NCBI GenBank assembly: GCA_002451695.1
Contig: DKDC01000021.1
Coordinates: forward strand, 29,226-48,964
Reading direction: 5' to 3'
Source: Prevotellaceae bacterium UBA6858
GTDB lineage: Bacteria > Bacteroidota > Bacteroidia > Bacteroidales > Bacteroidaceae
DNA: 19,739 bases
The position numbers were made by a program, and so were the translations under genes. The notes below the pieces were generated by a model. That model made no database searches. It was not told where the DNA came from and worked only from the letters and a program-made list of their open reading frames with translations. Below, piece after piece: positions 7,273 through 14,281 of the stretch (its first letter is position 1; every line of letters starts with the position of its first letter).

Positions 7273-7857
7273 TTATGATTGATTTGGCAGTATTCCTGTT
7301 TCAATAAACATCCTGCGGTAAAATTCCGCCTTTCTTTCCACAGACATTGGATATGCACGGCTGGAGCTTGGCATCCTGTAAAATTTCATGTTTTGTCCGT
7401 TGGCTGTAAACGCGGTGCTTTCCCCTGTTTTGAGAACTTCGGCATTTAACTGCCGAGACAGTTCTTCTGCGGCTTTTCCGCCTGTGGCGCAAACTGCGGA
7501 ACAAAGGGGGATTTGCTTCAAAAGAGAGGCTATGTCGGTTGGTGTTATTATTTCAAGAAACTTGTCGCTTGCGTTGTTGTTGAGGCGGTTAACCTCTGTG
7601 GCTGTGTCGTAAAGCGCGATGCCTTTTTGGTTCAGCAGTTCCTTAATGGCCTCCAATTTGAACTTTTTGTGCGGCGTGTCAATAAAGGCGAGCTTTTCTC
7701 CTTTGAAAACAAGCCCCAGGATGCGCCACATATCGTTGATGAAATTAGGATAGAAAAAATCCATGCTCCAGCGTGTGCGCGGCGGGGGAAAGCTGCCGAG
7801 CATAAGCAATCGCGGGTTGGGCGGGAGATATGGCTTTAGAGGATGCAGTTCTACCAT
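7273..7857 (-). CDS. Uracil-DNA glycosylase-family protein (hypoxanthine/uracil DNA glycosylase-like)
   Basis: A 194-residue protein beginning MVELHPLKPYLPPNPRLLML. It has the superfamily's first motif as GSFPPPRTRWSMDFFYP, a downstream NDMWRIL, a central CATGGKAAEEL block, and a late PSSSRAYPMS segment equivalent to the DNA-intercalating motif. These point to a small glycosylase of the uracil/hypoxanthine DNA-glycosylase group, which removes deaminated bases; exact substrate is not determinable. A longer open frame starts at 8028, but its extra 57 residues lie entirely in the DUF4421 coding sequence and lack homology features. The ATG at 7857 overlaps the upstream stop as ATGGTAG (7 bases), which supports translational coupling. 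Confidence 0.82.
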   Translation of the reverse strand: MVELHPLKPYLPPNPRLLMLGSFPPPRTRWSMDFFYPNFINDMWRILGLVFKGEKLAFIDTPHKKFKLEAIKELLNQKGIALYDTATEVNRLNNNASDKFLEIITPTDIASLLKQIPLCSAVCATGGKAAEELSRQLNAEVLKTGESTAFTANGQNMKFYRMPSSSRAYPMSVERKAEFYRRMFIETGILPNQS

Positions 7858-9017
7858 TTCTTGAATTTTTCGGGGTATGTTCGCCGGTAATGTCCTTTTG
7901 GCATAAAGTTTATGCCAAAATATAAGTTTGTCATTGTTATGGCATTGCTCAACTGAAAGCGCGATTTGCGGTAAGTGTATGCGTGAACCACGCTTGAGAA
8001 CCCGGCAAAGAAACGGTTTGTGTTCCACACAAGCCCCACGCGCCCTATAACGTCAAAGTTTATGTTGTGGCTTGAGAATATTTGCTTGTGGTCAATGGTC
8101 TGCCCCTTTGAGAATTTATACCCTACGGCAGGGGAGGCGGATGCAGCAAACAGCCAGTTGGGGGCGAAAACCCAGTTGTAGGCGTAGCCGAAACTAAGAC
8201 TGTAATCGTAAAAGTCTATTTTGTTAAATTTCAGTTCGTCATACACTCCTGTGCCTCCGTTATCGGTGGACAGGAGCGAGGCGGGAAGTTTGGTGTGGTC
8301 GAAAGAGAGTTTTTGGTGTGAGATGACAATCCCCGTATTCCATGACCCGCAACTTTTTTTCTGCTGTGTTGTCTGGCTGAACGCCGCCGGATAGGAGAAC
8401 TTCTTGTGGTTGAAAATATAGTAGAGGTTAAGGCTGTGGGTGTATGTCTTCAGCCCGTCGAAATGCACGTCTCTTACTTTCTTTGTGTTCTCTTTGCCAA
8501 AGCCTTTTGTCCTGCTTATGTAAAAATCGCCGTTGTTGCTGTTGTGAATGTAGTCAATACCAATTGTGGAGCTGTACAGGCTGATGTTGTATTGCTGTGA
8601 TTTGTTCGATGTGTTTGTGCGTCCGATGTCAAACTGGTATCCGAGGAACGCCCAGTGCCACCCGAGGTACGGTCCTATTTTGAGTCGCGGCTTGGTGGAG
8701 AATGTAATCCTTTGCTTTTTGCCGTCTTCGTTTCTGCCATAGATAGTGTAGAAATTGAACAGGTTGCTTGCCTGTGCCATTGCGGCGAAGTTGTAATGGT
8801 TTGGCTCTATGTATGCAGAGTCAATGGCGTTGAAGTTTTGGAAAAAGCGGTAAAGATTGCTTCGCTTGCGCTTTTTGGATTGCTGTGCATCCTGATTGTC
8901 GCCATTTTTAACCTTGTGTGGTTCTGACTCTGTTTCAACGGAAGTTTGTGCCGTGGAGCATGGGCTTGCCAAAAGCGCAAGTGCAAAGATTGTCAATATG
9001 GCGTAAATATGTCTCAA
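7851..9017 (-). CDS. DUF4421 outer-membrane barrel-like protein
   Basis: A 388-residue protein with an N-terminal signal peptide (hydrophobic run ILTIFALALLA, probable cleavage near CSTAQ). The cysteine in ASPC has proline before it, so it is unlikely to be a lipoprotein. After a charged linker with KKRKR, the chain shows many amphipathic strands rich in Tyr, Phe and Asn, for example KIGPYLGWHWAFLGYQFDI and FFAGFSSVVHAYTYRKS, ending INFMPKGHYRR. This pattern matches the Bacteroidetes DUF4421 family, whose function is unknown; an outer-membrane barrel is inferred. It lies 33 bases after the Gfo/Idh gene and overlaps the glycosylase start by 7 bases, so it is inside the operon, although the four products have no obvious common pathway. 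Confidence 0.8.
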   Translation of the reverse strand: MRHIYAILTIFALALLASPCSTAQTSVETESEPHKVKNGDNQDAQQSKKRKRSNLYRFFQNFNAIDSAYIEPNHYNFAAMAQASNLFNFYTIYGRNEDGKKQRITFSTKPRLKIGPYLGWHWAFLGYQFDIGRTNTSNKSQQYNISLYSSTIGIDYIHNSNNGDFYISRTKGFGKENTKKVRDVHFDGLKTYTHSLNLYYIFNHKKFSYPAAFSQTTQQKKSCGSWNTGIVISHQKLSFDHTKLPASLLSTDNGGTGVYDELKFNKIDFYDYSLSFGYAYNWVFAPNWLFAASASPAVGYKFSKGQTIDHKQIFSSHNINFDVIGRVGLVWNTNRFFAGFSSVVHAYTYRKSRFQLSNAITMTNLYFGINFMPKGHYRRTYPEKFKKW

Positions 9018-9050
9018 AGCGGAATTTTGCGGTTGGAAAAGCGCAGGGAA

Positions 9051-10037
9051 TTAAATCTTGCCGAGAATGCGATCCATAACCCAGTTCACAGAAGTCGCGC
9101 TTACGCTGTCGCAACTGCATATGGCTTTGCCTTGCAGGTGTTCAACTATAAGCTTTATAAGCGGCAGTTGCACGTGTTCAGGGTTTTCAACATTAATCTC
9201 TTCGCGTCCGCGCTCTGTGTTAAGTTCTATGGGGGCGTATGTGAATATGGAAAAACAAAGTTCACCCTTGTCCCCGATAACCTGAATGCGGTCCTCTTTT
9301 GCGGACTCGTGAGCGACGAAACACCAGGAACCAGAGCCGGGAAGCCCGGAGGCGAACCTGAATGCCGCGCTTACGGTGTCCTCTGTCTCGTAAAGTCCGT
9401 CGCGGTTGTCGCAGTATCCCTTTGCTTCTACAATCGGCCCGAACAATTCTTGCAGCATATCTATCTGGTGTGGGGCGAAATCATAGAAATACCCTCCGCC
9501 GGCAATGTCTGGCTGCACACGCCACGGCAGGTTTTGTCTGCTGTAGTCAAGGTCTCTTGGCGGCGCGGCAAAACGAAGCTGCACATTTATCACTTTGCCG
9601 ATTTCCCCGCTGGCTATAATTTGTTTTGCTTTTATGAAATAAGGCAGATACCTGCGGTAGTATGCCGCGAAACAAGGAACGCCGGTTTTCTCGGCAATGC
9701 GGTTTATTCGTCCGCAGTCCTGGTAATTTGAAGCCAAGGGCTTTTCCACATAAGCAGGCTTGCCGGATTTCAAAGCCATAATGGCGTATGTGGCATGGGT
9801 GGACGGCGGCGTGGCTATGTATATGGCGTTTACGTCGGGGTCGTCTATAAGCTGTTGCGCGTCTGTGTACCATTTGGGAATGCCATGCCGCTCTGCATAG
9901 GAGCGCACTTTGTCCTCGCTTCTGCTCATAACGGCAACGACGCGCGAACCTTCCACGAGAGAGAAAGCCGGTCCGCTTTTCTTCTCGGTGGCTTCGCCGC
10001 AGCCGATGAATCCCCATGAAATGACTTTATTTTCCAT
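9051..10037 (-). CDS. Gfo/Idh/MocA-family NAD(P)-dependent oxidoreductase
   Basis: A 328-residue cytoplasmic enzyme. The N terminus WGFIGCGEATEKKSGPAF is a Rossmann nucleotide-binding loop. Further motifs are YIATPPSTH (residues about 73-81), the family's catalytic-region lysine in EKP (98-100), and GGGYFYDFAPHQIDMLQELFG, where D186 and H190 are in the usual active-site helix. Members oxidise or reduce sugars, inositols or related compounds, or reduce biliverdin; the substrate here is unknown. The ATG at 10037 is chosen. An upstream in-frame TTG at 10049 would begin inside the predicted -7 box. First gene of the four-gene minus-strand operon, divergent from the membrane protein gene. Confidence 0.9.
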   Translation of the reverse strand: MENKVISWGFIGCGEATEKKSGPAFSLVEGSRVVAVMSRSEDKVRSYAERHGIPKWYTDAQQLIDDPDVNAIYIATPPSTHATYAIMALKSGKPAYVEKPLASNYQDCGRINRIAEKTGVPCFAAYYRRYLPYFIKAKQIIASGEIGKVINVQLRFAAPPRDLDYSRQNLPWRVQPDIAGGGYFYDFAPHQIDMLQELFGPIVEAKGYCDNRDGLYETEDTVSAAFRFASGLPGSGSWCFVAHESAKEDRIQVIGDKGELCFSIFTYAPIELNTERGREEINVENPEHVQLPLIKLIVEHLQGKAICSCDSVSATSVNWVMDRILGKI

Positions 10038-10046
10038 ATATGTATG

Positions 10047-10054
10047 CAAAGATA
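10047..10054 (-). promoter_or_regulatory. -7 box of the Gfo/Idh operon
   Basis: Minus-strand TATCTTTG (10054 to 10047) is a full match to TAnnTTTG. No convincing -33 TTG is seen about 20 bases upstream. The start codon at 10037 is only 9 bases beyond the box, so the mRNA would have a very short leader. Confidence 0.5.
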
Positions 10055-10067
10055 GTCAGATTTTGTT

Positions 10068-10075
10068 TATCTTCG
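10068..10075 (+). promoter_or_regulatory. Weak -7 box of the six-helix membrane protein gene
   Basis: TATCTTCG differs from TAnnTTTG at one base and lies 21 bases before the ATG at 10097. With the opposite-strand box at 10047-10054 it forms a near-perfect inverted repeat (7 of 8). No clear -33 element was found. Confidence 0.35.
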
Positions 10076-10096
10076 TAACCTGTAAAAGAAATAAGC

Positions 10097-10966
10097 ATGG
10101 ACAATTCTGAAAACATTGCAGACGCATTGACTCTTGGCGCAAGCCTGAAGAAAGGGATAAGTAACTTTACGGAAAATTTCCGTGCCGTGGCGCGTGCGCT
10201 TCTGCCGGTTTCTGTAGCAATGGCTGTTGTGGCTATGGTGGCTTTTGGCGGAAATATTGGGGAAGTAAAGACAGATTACATAACATATATGCCATTCCAT
10301 GAAATATCTATGGCGTTGTTTTTGCGGTATGCGGCGGGATGTGTGCTGCTTGCCATTTTGTTCATGTTGTGGAAAGGCGTTGTTTTTGCCATAATTGGTG
10401 GTGAGAAGAAACTAAGCGTGAAAGAAGAGATATTTGCGGGTTTGAAATTCGCCCAGTTTTGTCTGCTTTCGATGCTTGCCTTTGGTATAATAGGTGCGGC
10501 TCTTGTTGTGGTGTCAGTAAAGGTCAGCGCGTTTGTCTGGATTGCCGTTGCTGTGTATTTGCTTGTCATAGCGGTGCCATTATATATTGCGGAATACGAG
10601 TATATGCTTACGGACAATAATTTCCGCAAATCTTTGCGCAACGGCTTCAAGGCAATGAAAGAGCAGTGGGGGAGAGTATTCTTCAGACTGTTGGTTGCGA
10701 ATGCGGCGGCTGTGCTGCTTGTGGTCGTGGCTTTGTTGCCGGCGTTGGCTTTGCTGCTCGGAATATACGACAATGCAACGGCGGTCAGCTTGACAGGAGC
10801 GCAAAAAACGCCGTTGCTTATATATATTGTGGAGTATTTGTTTATAGGGTTCGGTATGCTAGCAACGCTTTGTGTGACTTTCGGGGCGGTGTCGGCAAAA
10901 AAGGCTTTCTTTGAGGAAGCCGTAGCGAACGCTTCTTTTATGGCGGAAGAAAAAACGGAGGAGTAG
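10097..10966 (+). CDS. Six-helix integral membrane protein of unknown function
   Basis: A 289-residue protein with no recognised family. Hydrophobic segments fall at about residues 33-50, 72-99, 119-142, 144-165, 196-223 and 240-265. The N terminus (1-30) and the C terminus (ending in MAEEKTEE) are hydrophilic. A polar amphipathic loop at 166-195 (EYMLTDNNFRKSLRNGFKAM and on) precedes the fifth helix, a layout seen in several uncharacterised Bacteroidetes inner-membrane proteins. There is no catalytic or transporter motif I can point to. It is separated from the Gfo/Idh gene by a 59-base divergent promoter region. The next gene downstream has its own promoter, so this may be a single-gene unit. 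Confidence 0.8.
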   Translation: MDNSENIADALTLGASLKKGISNFTENFRAVARALLPVSVAMAVVAMVAFGGNIGEVKTDYITYMPFHEISMALFLRYAAGCVLLAILFMLWKGVVFAIIGGEKKLSVKEEIFAGLKFAQFCLLSMLAFGIIGAALVVVSVKVSAFVWIAVAVYLLVIAVPLYIAEYEYMLTDNNFRKSLRNGFKAMKEQWGRVFFRLLVANAAAVLLVVVALLPALALLLGIYDNATAVSLTGAQKTPLLIYIVEYLFIGFGMLATLCVTFGAVSAKKAFFEEAVANASFMAEEKTEE

Positions 10967-11115
10967 CGCACAGAACACCTTGATACCTTTGAATTTGTTG
11001 CACAAAACAATAAGAAGCGTGCCGTTTACCGTGGAGAAATACAATTGAATAATTCTTTTTAGTATTTTTAATACCGCAGACGTGTAGAATGCCGTTAGTT
11101 GAAAAAATAAATTAC

Positions 11116-11123
11116 TACTTTTG
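11116..11123 (+). promoter_or_regulatory. -7 box of the aromatic-rich secreted protein gene
   Basis: TACTTTTG matches TAnnTTTG. TTG at 11099-11101 and TTAG at 11095-11098 are possible but poorly spaced -33 elements. The predicted transcript start near 11130 rules against the ATG at 11132 and favours the ATG at 11159. No gene or other element was recognised in 10967-11115. Confidence 0.5.
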
Positions 11124-11158
11124 CCTTAAAGATGTGGAACTTTTATAAGACAAGAGTT

Positions 11159-12193
11159 ATGAAAAAGTCTGTATTCCTAATCGGAGTTCTTTTAACGGTT
11201 TCTTTGGGGGCGTACGCACAAAGCGATGATATGTATTTTACGCCGACGAAAATTTCCAAGGTGAAGAAAGAGCAGCCCTTGAAGGTTCAGGAAGGCACGT
11301 ATGATGTCTCGGATGATGATGTTTACTCAACCGAAGACTACAATGGCAAGAAATACTCCGAAGCGGAGGTTGACGCATACAACCGCCGTGGGTATAAGGT
11401 TAGCAAGGACACTCTCTATATAGGCGACGGCGACAAGGAAGCCAATGAATATGCCGACAGGTATGCCGAAGAGTACAATTCCAACGACTACTATTATTCC
11501 AACAGGCTGGCGCGTTTCCACGAGCCGGCCGTGAATATCTATTTCGGCTACGGCGTTCCCTATTGGGGCTGGGGCTATTCCTATTATGACTGGGCGTGGA
11601 ATTACGACTATGCTTGGAATTGGGGGTGGAACTGGGGCTGGAATTGGAATTGGTATCCCGGCTATTATGGCTGGTATGGCGGCTGGGGGTGGTCTTATCC
11701 CTGGCACTACCATTACGGCTGGTACGATTGGGGCTGGTCGCGTCCTGTTGGTCCGGGCCGTCCCTGGCACGGTTCAAGTTGGAACGGCGGCAGGTATCTT
11801 GCCGGTCAGACCCATTATGAGAAAACCGGTTCTGCGGGCGGGCGTATTTGGGCCGGCGGACGCAACTATCGCGATGCAATAGAAAGAAACGGTTCTTCGC
11901 GCAGCTATTCGAGCAACAGCCGTGGCATAAACAACAACGGACGCAACTACAGTTCTTCGGGACGCAACAATATGTCGGCACGTTCTTACGGAAGCACACG
12001 CCCGAGTTCTTCAAGCACAAGCACGCGCTCCATGGGCAACAGTTCATCCAATTCGTACAGCAGTGGTTCTTCCCGCTCGTTTGGCAGCAGCGGCTCCTCA
12101 ATGGGAAGCCGTTCGTTTGGCGGCGGAAGCGGTGGCGGACGCTCTTTTGGTGGCGGCGGTGGAGGCCGTTCATTTGGCGGCGGCCGTCGCTAA
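11159..12193 (+). CDS. Secreted low-complexity protein with Trp/Tyr/Gly tract and Ser/Gly-rich tail
   Basis: A 344-residue protein with a classical signal peptide (MKKSVFLIGVLLTVSLGAYA, cleavage before QSDD). Residues 21-125 are acidic and Tyr-rich, with DVSDDDVYSTEDYN. Residues 131-208 contain 20 Trp and 15 Tyr in 78 positions, interleaved with Gly, Asn and Asp. Residues about 245-318 are Ser/Asn/Arg-rich, and the tail is Gly-rich with repeated RSFGGG units. No catalytic domain is visible, so function is unknown; a cell-surface or periplasmic structural or adhesive role is a guess. The ATG at 11159 is preferred over 11132 because the signal peptide starts there and 11132 is too close to the -7 box. 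It is followed after 44 bases by an OmpP1-like porin gene and is probably co-transcribed with it. Confidence 0.82.
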   Translation: MKKSVFLIGVLLTVSLGAYAQSDDMYFTPTKISKVKKEQPLKVQEGTYDVSDDDVYSTEDYNGKKYSEAEVDAYNRRGYKVSKDTLYIGDGDKEANEYADRYAEEYNSNDYYYSNRLARFHEPAVNIYFGYGVPYWGWGYSYYDWAWNYDYAWNWGWNWGWNWNWYPGYYGWYGGWGWSYPWHYHYGWYDWGWSRPVGPGRPWHGSSWNGGRYLAGQTHYEKTGSAGGRIWAGGRNYRDAIERNGSSRSYSSNSRGINNNGRNYSSSGRNNMSARSYGSTRPSSSSTSTRSMGNSSSNSYSSGSSRSFGSSGSSMGSRSFGGGSGGGRSFGGGGGGRSFGGGRR

Positions 12194-12237
12194 GACAAAT
12201 GTCGCGAAAAATCATACAAAAACAGAAGAAAGCAATT

Positions 12238-13827
12238 ATGAAACTGAAATATATATTTGTAACGGCGTTTATGCTTGGTGTGTCGTTTGCTGATGCACAG
12301 GACATATATACAATGGAAAGCCTGACGAGCGAGGATTTGAACGGAACGGCAAGGTTCGTGGGAATGGGCGGGGCTATGAATGCCTTGGGCGCGGATATTT
12401 CCACTATGGGAACGAACCCTGCGGGCATAGGCTTGTACCGCCGTGCTGACATTGCCACCTCGCTTAGCGTGAACACGCTGGCTGAGGGCGAAAAGTTTGA
12501 CGAACACGGAAAGTCGCGTGTGTCATATGACCAGTTGGGCATTGTCTATCCATTCAAAATGGGAGGCGGGGCGATGCGATATTTCAACGTAGGCTTCAAT
12601 TACCACAAGCGCAAGAATTTCAAATCCCTTATAAGTGCAGACCAGGTTTTGACTAACGGTGCTTCGCAGACATGGGAAATGGCAGATTTGTCTTCGTATT
12701 GGGGAGATTATGAACATTGGACTCCTTTGTCTGTATCTGGTTATCAAACATATTTGTATGATAAGGCAGGAGGAAATCCTGATGAGTCTGGCTATGAACA
12801 GTATAACGTGTACAACGGCGTAAACAATTCTTACCGAAAATGGGTTACCGGCGGCATACAGCAGTATGATTTCAACATGAGTACAAACATTTCAGACCGC
12901 TATTATTTCGGCATTACAATGGGTGTGTACAATGTTGACGTTGACAGTTATAGCGGATATATGGAAACCCTTGCCGGTACGGATGGCTCGCAGGTGGGTT
13001 CATATACTTTGACTAACGCACGCTCGCTGTCCGGAAATGGGCTTGACGTGAAGTTTGGTACGATAATCTATCCTATCGAGGGCTATTCTTTCAGGGTCGG
13101 TCTTTCATTCTCAACTCCTGTCTGGTATTCATTGACAGCAAATTGCACTTCGCTGATAAATTCGTCGTTTTTGTGTTATGACGAAAATATGAGTGTGATA
13201 GAAGGAAAATACGATAAATATGATTTGCGTACAGAGATAGGCGACCATGATTATAACATCCGCACCCCTTGGAAGTTTAATATTTCCGCAGGTGGCACGA
13301 TAGGGGACTTTCTCGCCCTTGATGCAGAATATGAATATTCCGACTATTCTTCGGCAAAGCTTTCGTATGACGAGGGCTATGACGAGTGGAGCTGGAGCGG
13401 CAGCGAGACCAAAGACCGCGAGCTGAACCGCGAGGCAGGCAAATATCTCAAAGGTGTAAGCACGGTGCGCTTGGGCGCAGAGGCAAAACTTGACTATGGT
13501 TTGTCGCTCCGCTTGGGATATAATTATGTTTCGTCCCCCATTAAGTCAAACGCATTGCAGAACCAGTTTATAAACAGTGCATCGATTGACTACAACACGT
13601 CCACAAACTATGTGAACCTTGGCGACATAAACCGCTATACGGCAGGTTTGGGATATAAGGCAAAGCATTTCTATGCCGATTTCGCATGGCAGTATCAAAA
13701 GCAGGGCGGTGATTTCTACGCATTTTCAACACAGCGCGGTGATCCTTCCATAGAGAACGATGCTCCGTGTACGAAGTTGAAACTCGACCGAAGCCAGTTT
13801 TTGCTGACATTGGGTTATAAGTTCTGA
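12238..13827 (+). CDS. OmpP1/FadL-like outer-membrane porin
   Basis: A 529-residue protein with a signal peptide (MKLKYIFVTAFMLGVSFADA, cleavage before QDIYT). The start of the mature part, GTARFVGMGGAMNALGADISTMGTNPAGIGLYRRADI, is the typical N-terminal hatch region of the OmpP1/FadL/TodX family, with the conserved NPAG. The rest shows alternating aromatic strands and ends in FLLTLGYKF with a C-terminal Phe. Relatives import hydrophobic molecules such as long-chain fatty acids; in Bacteroidetes the family is often labelled hemin receptor, which this sequence alone does not support. The open frame continues upstream to 11848, but those 130 residues are a frame-shifted reading of the Ser/Gly tail of the preceding gene. 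The ATG at 12238 with its signal peptide is the real start. Confidence 0.88.
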   Translation: MKLKYIFVTAFMLGVSFADAQDIYTMESLTSEDLNGTARFVGMGGAMNALGADISTMGTNPAGIGLYRRADIATSLSVNTLAEGEKFDEHGKSRVSYDQLGIVYPFKMGGGAMRYFNVGFNYHKRKNFKSLISADQVLTNGASQTWEMADLSSYWGDYEHWTPLSVSGYQTYLYDKAGGNPDESGYEQYNVYNGVNNSYRKWVTGGIQQYDFNMSTNISDRYYFGITMGVYNVDVDSYSGYMETLAGTDGSQVGSYTLTNARSLSGNGLDVKFGTIIYPIEGYSFRVGLSFSTPVWYSLTANCTSLINSSFLCYDENMSVIEGKYDKYDLRTEIGDHDYNIRTPWKFNISAGGTIGDFLALDAEYEYSDYSSAKLSYDEGYDEWSWSGSETKDRELNREAGKYLKGVSTVRLGAEAKLDYGLSLRLGYNYVSSPIKSNALQNQFINSASIDYNTSTNYVNLGDINRYTAGLGYKAKHFYADFAWQYQKQGGDFYAFSTQRGDPSIENDAPCTKLKLDRSQFLLTLGYKF

Positions 13828-13855
13828 CAAGGAACGACCGGAAAAATAAGAAAGC

Positions 13856-13896
13856 CCGCAACTTTGGTTGAATACCGAGTTTGCGGTTTTTCTTTT
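13856..13896 (+). terminator. Terminator after the OmpP1-like gene
   Basis: CCGCAA (13856-13861) pairs with TTGCGG (13881-13886), extendable inward through ACT/AGT with a one-base bulge, followed by TTTTTCTTTT. It lies 28 bases after the stop codon. Confidence 0.75.
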
Positions 13897-14016
13897 GGGG
13901 AAGAATATGGGTGGATATAGCATGGTATTAGATAAAAGCTTGACATTCAGTAGAATGCTGCTTTCGGACAAGCCTTTGTAACCTTTTGGTTTATAGTGCT
14001 TTGTAAAAGCAAAAAT

Positions 14017-14100
14017 TATGTCTGATGTAGTTTTAATTATGTCTGATATAATTTTTCCTACATAGGACGTAGTTTTTCCTACATCAAATGTTTTTTTCGA
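14017..14100. repeat. 21-bp-period array of four dyad units (convergent intergenic region)
   Basis: Four 13-base units each with an 8-base spacer: TATGTCTGATGTA (14017-14029) + GTTTTAAT; TATGTCTGATATA (14038-14050) + ATTTTTCC; TACATAGGACGTA (14059-14071) + GTTTTTCC; TACATCAAATGTT (14080-14092) + TTTTTCGA. The period is exactly 21 bases. The last three steps correspond to the reverse complement of the array at 5867-5950, which has an additional TACATCGGACATA step before its CAAATGT-type end. No reading frame explains the pattern, and there are no long identical direct repeats as in CRISPR. Confidence 0.85.
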
Positions 14101-14120
14101 GGAGTTGATTTTGCGCCATT

Positions 14121-14232
14121 TGTAGGGGCGTATGGCATACGCCCTTTACTCCACCGCACGAACCGCATTGCAAACCGCTGCCATGACATCGCAAATCGGC
14201 GCAATTCTGGGCGTATGCCATACGCCCCTACA
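14121..14232. repeat. Inverted pair of REP-like elements (BIME/MITE-like, 112 bp)
   Basis: A perfect 24-base inverted repeat lies at 14121-14144 and 14209-14232. Each end contains GTAG next to the 19-base palindrome GGGCGTATGGCATACGCCC (14126-14144) or its complement (14209-14227), so each end can fold on its own. Similarity extends outward imperfectly to about 14105 and 14247 (TTTGCGCCAT against TTTGCACCAC). GTAG beside a hairpin is the hallmark of REP sequences mobilised by REP-associated tyrosine transposases (RAYT); two in opposite orientation make a BIME. The 64-base interior has no gene. No transposase is present in the window, so any mobility would need one elsewhere. Confidence 0.8.
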
Positions 14233-14255
14233 GTGGTGCAAATCATTGATTAATT

Positions 14256-14280
14256 GTGCGCATATTATAAATTAGCGCAC
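14256..14280 (-). terminator. Hairpin after the BFN/UVR gene, possible weak terminator
   Basis: GTGCGC (14256-14261) pairs with GCGCAC (14275-14280), directly after the stop codon read on the minus strand. The following bases are AATTAATCAATG, not a T-run, so termination is doubtful. The REP pair just beyond could also end transcription. Confidence 0.35.
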
Positions 14281-14281
14281 G

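Larger units (their letters stand above)
13828..14281. other. 454-base convergent intergenic region: terminator, dyad array, REP pair, hairpin
   Basis: This is the longest gene-free stretch in the window. From left to right it holds the OmpP1 gene terminator, about 120 bases without a recognised element, the four-unit 21-bp array (14017-14100), an inverted REP-like pair (14121-14232), and a hairpin just after the stop codon of the minus-strand BFN/UVR gene. No convincing small coding frame was found. Confidence 0.7.

Noticed and set aside
7858..8028. 57-residue N-terminal extension of the glycosylase-family protein
   Set aside because: It lies inside the DUF4421 gene; family members begin near MVELHPLKPYLPP, and the ATGGTAG overlap explains the real start.
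11848..12237. 130-residue N-terminal extension of the OmpP1-like gene, overlapping the secreted low-complexity gene in another frame
   Set aside because: The extension is a Gln/Phe/Trp-rich frame-shifted reading of the Ser/Gly repeats; the signal peptide begins exactly at the ATG at 12238.
11400..12542. Long minus-strand open frame (380 codons) opposite the low-complexity and porin genes
   Set aside because: Its composition (Arg, Ser, Asn, Cys, Thr) is the antisense of the repeat tail; it overlaps two well-supported genes and has no recognisable domain.
14017..14100. CRISPR array interpretation of the 21-bp arrays
   Set aside because: Units are 13 bases with 8-base near-constant spacers, the units vary while the spacers resemble each other, and no cas gene is present.
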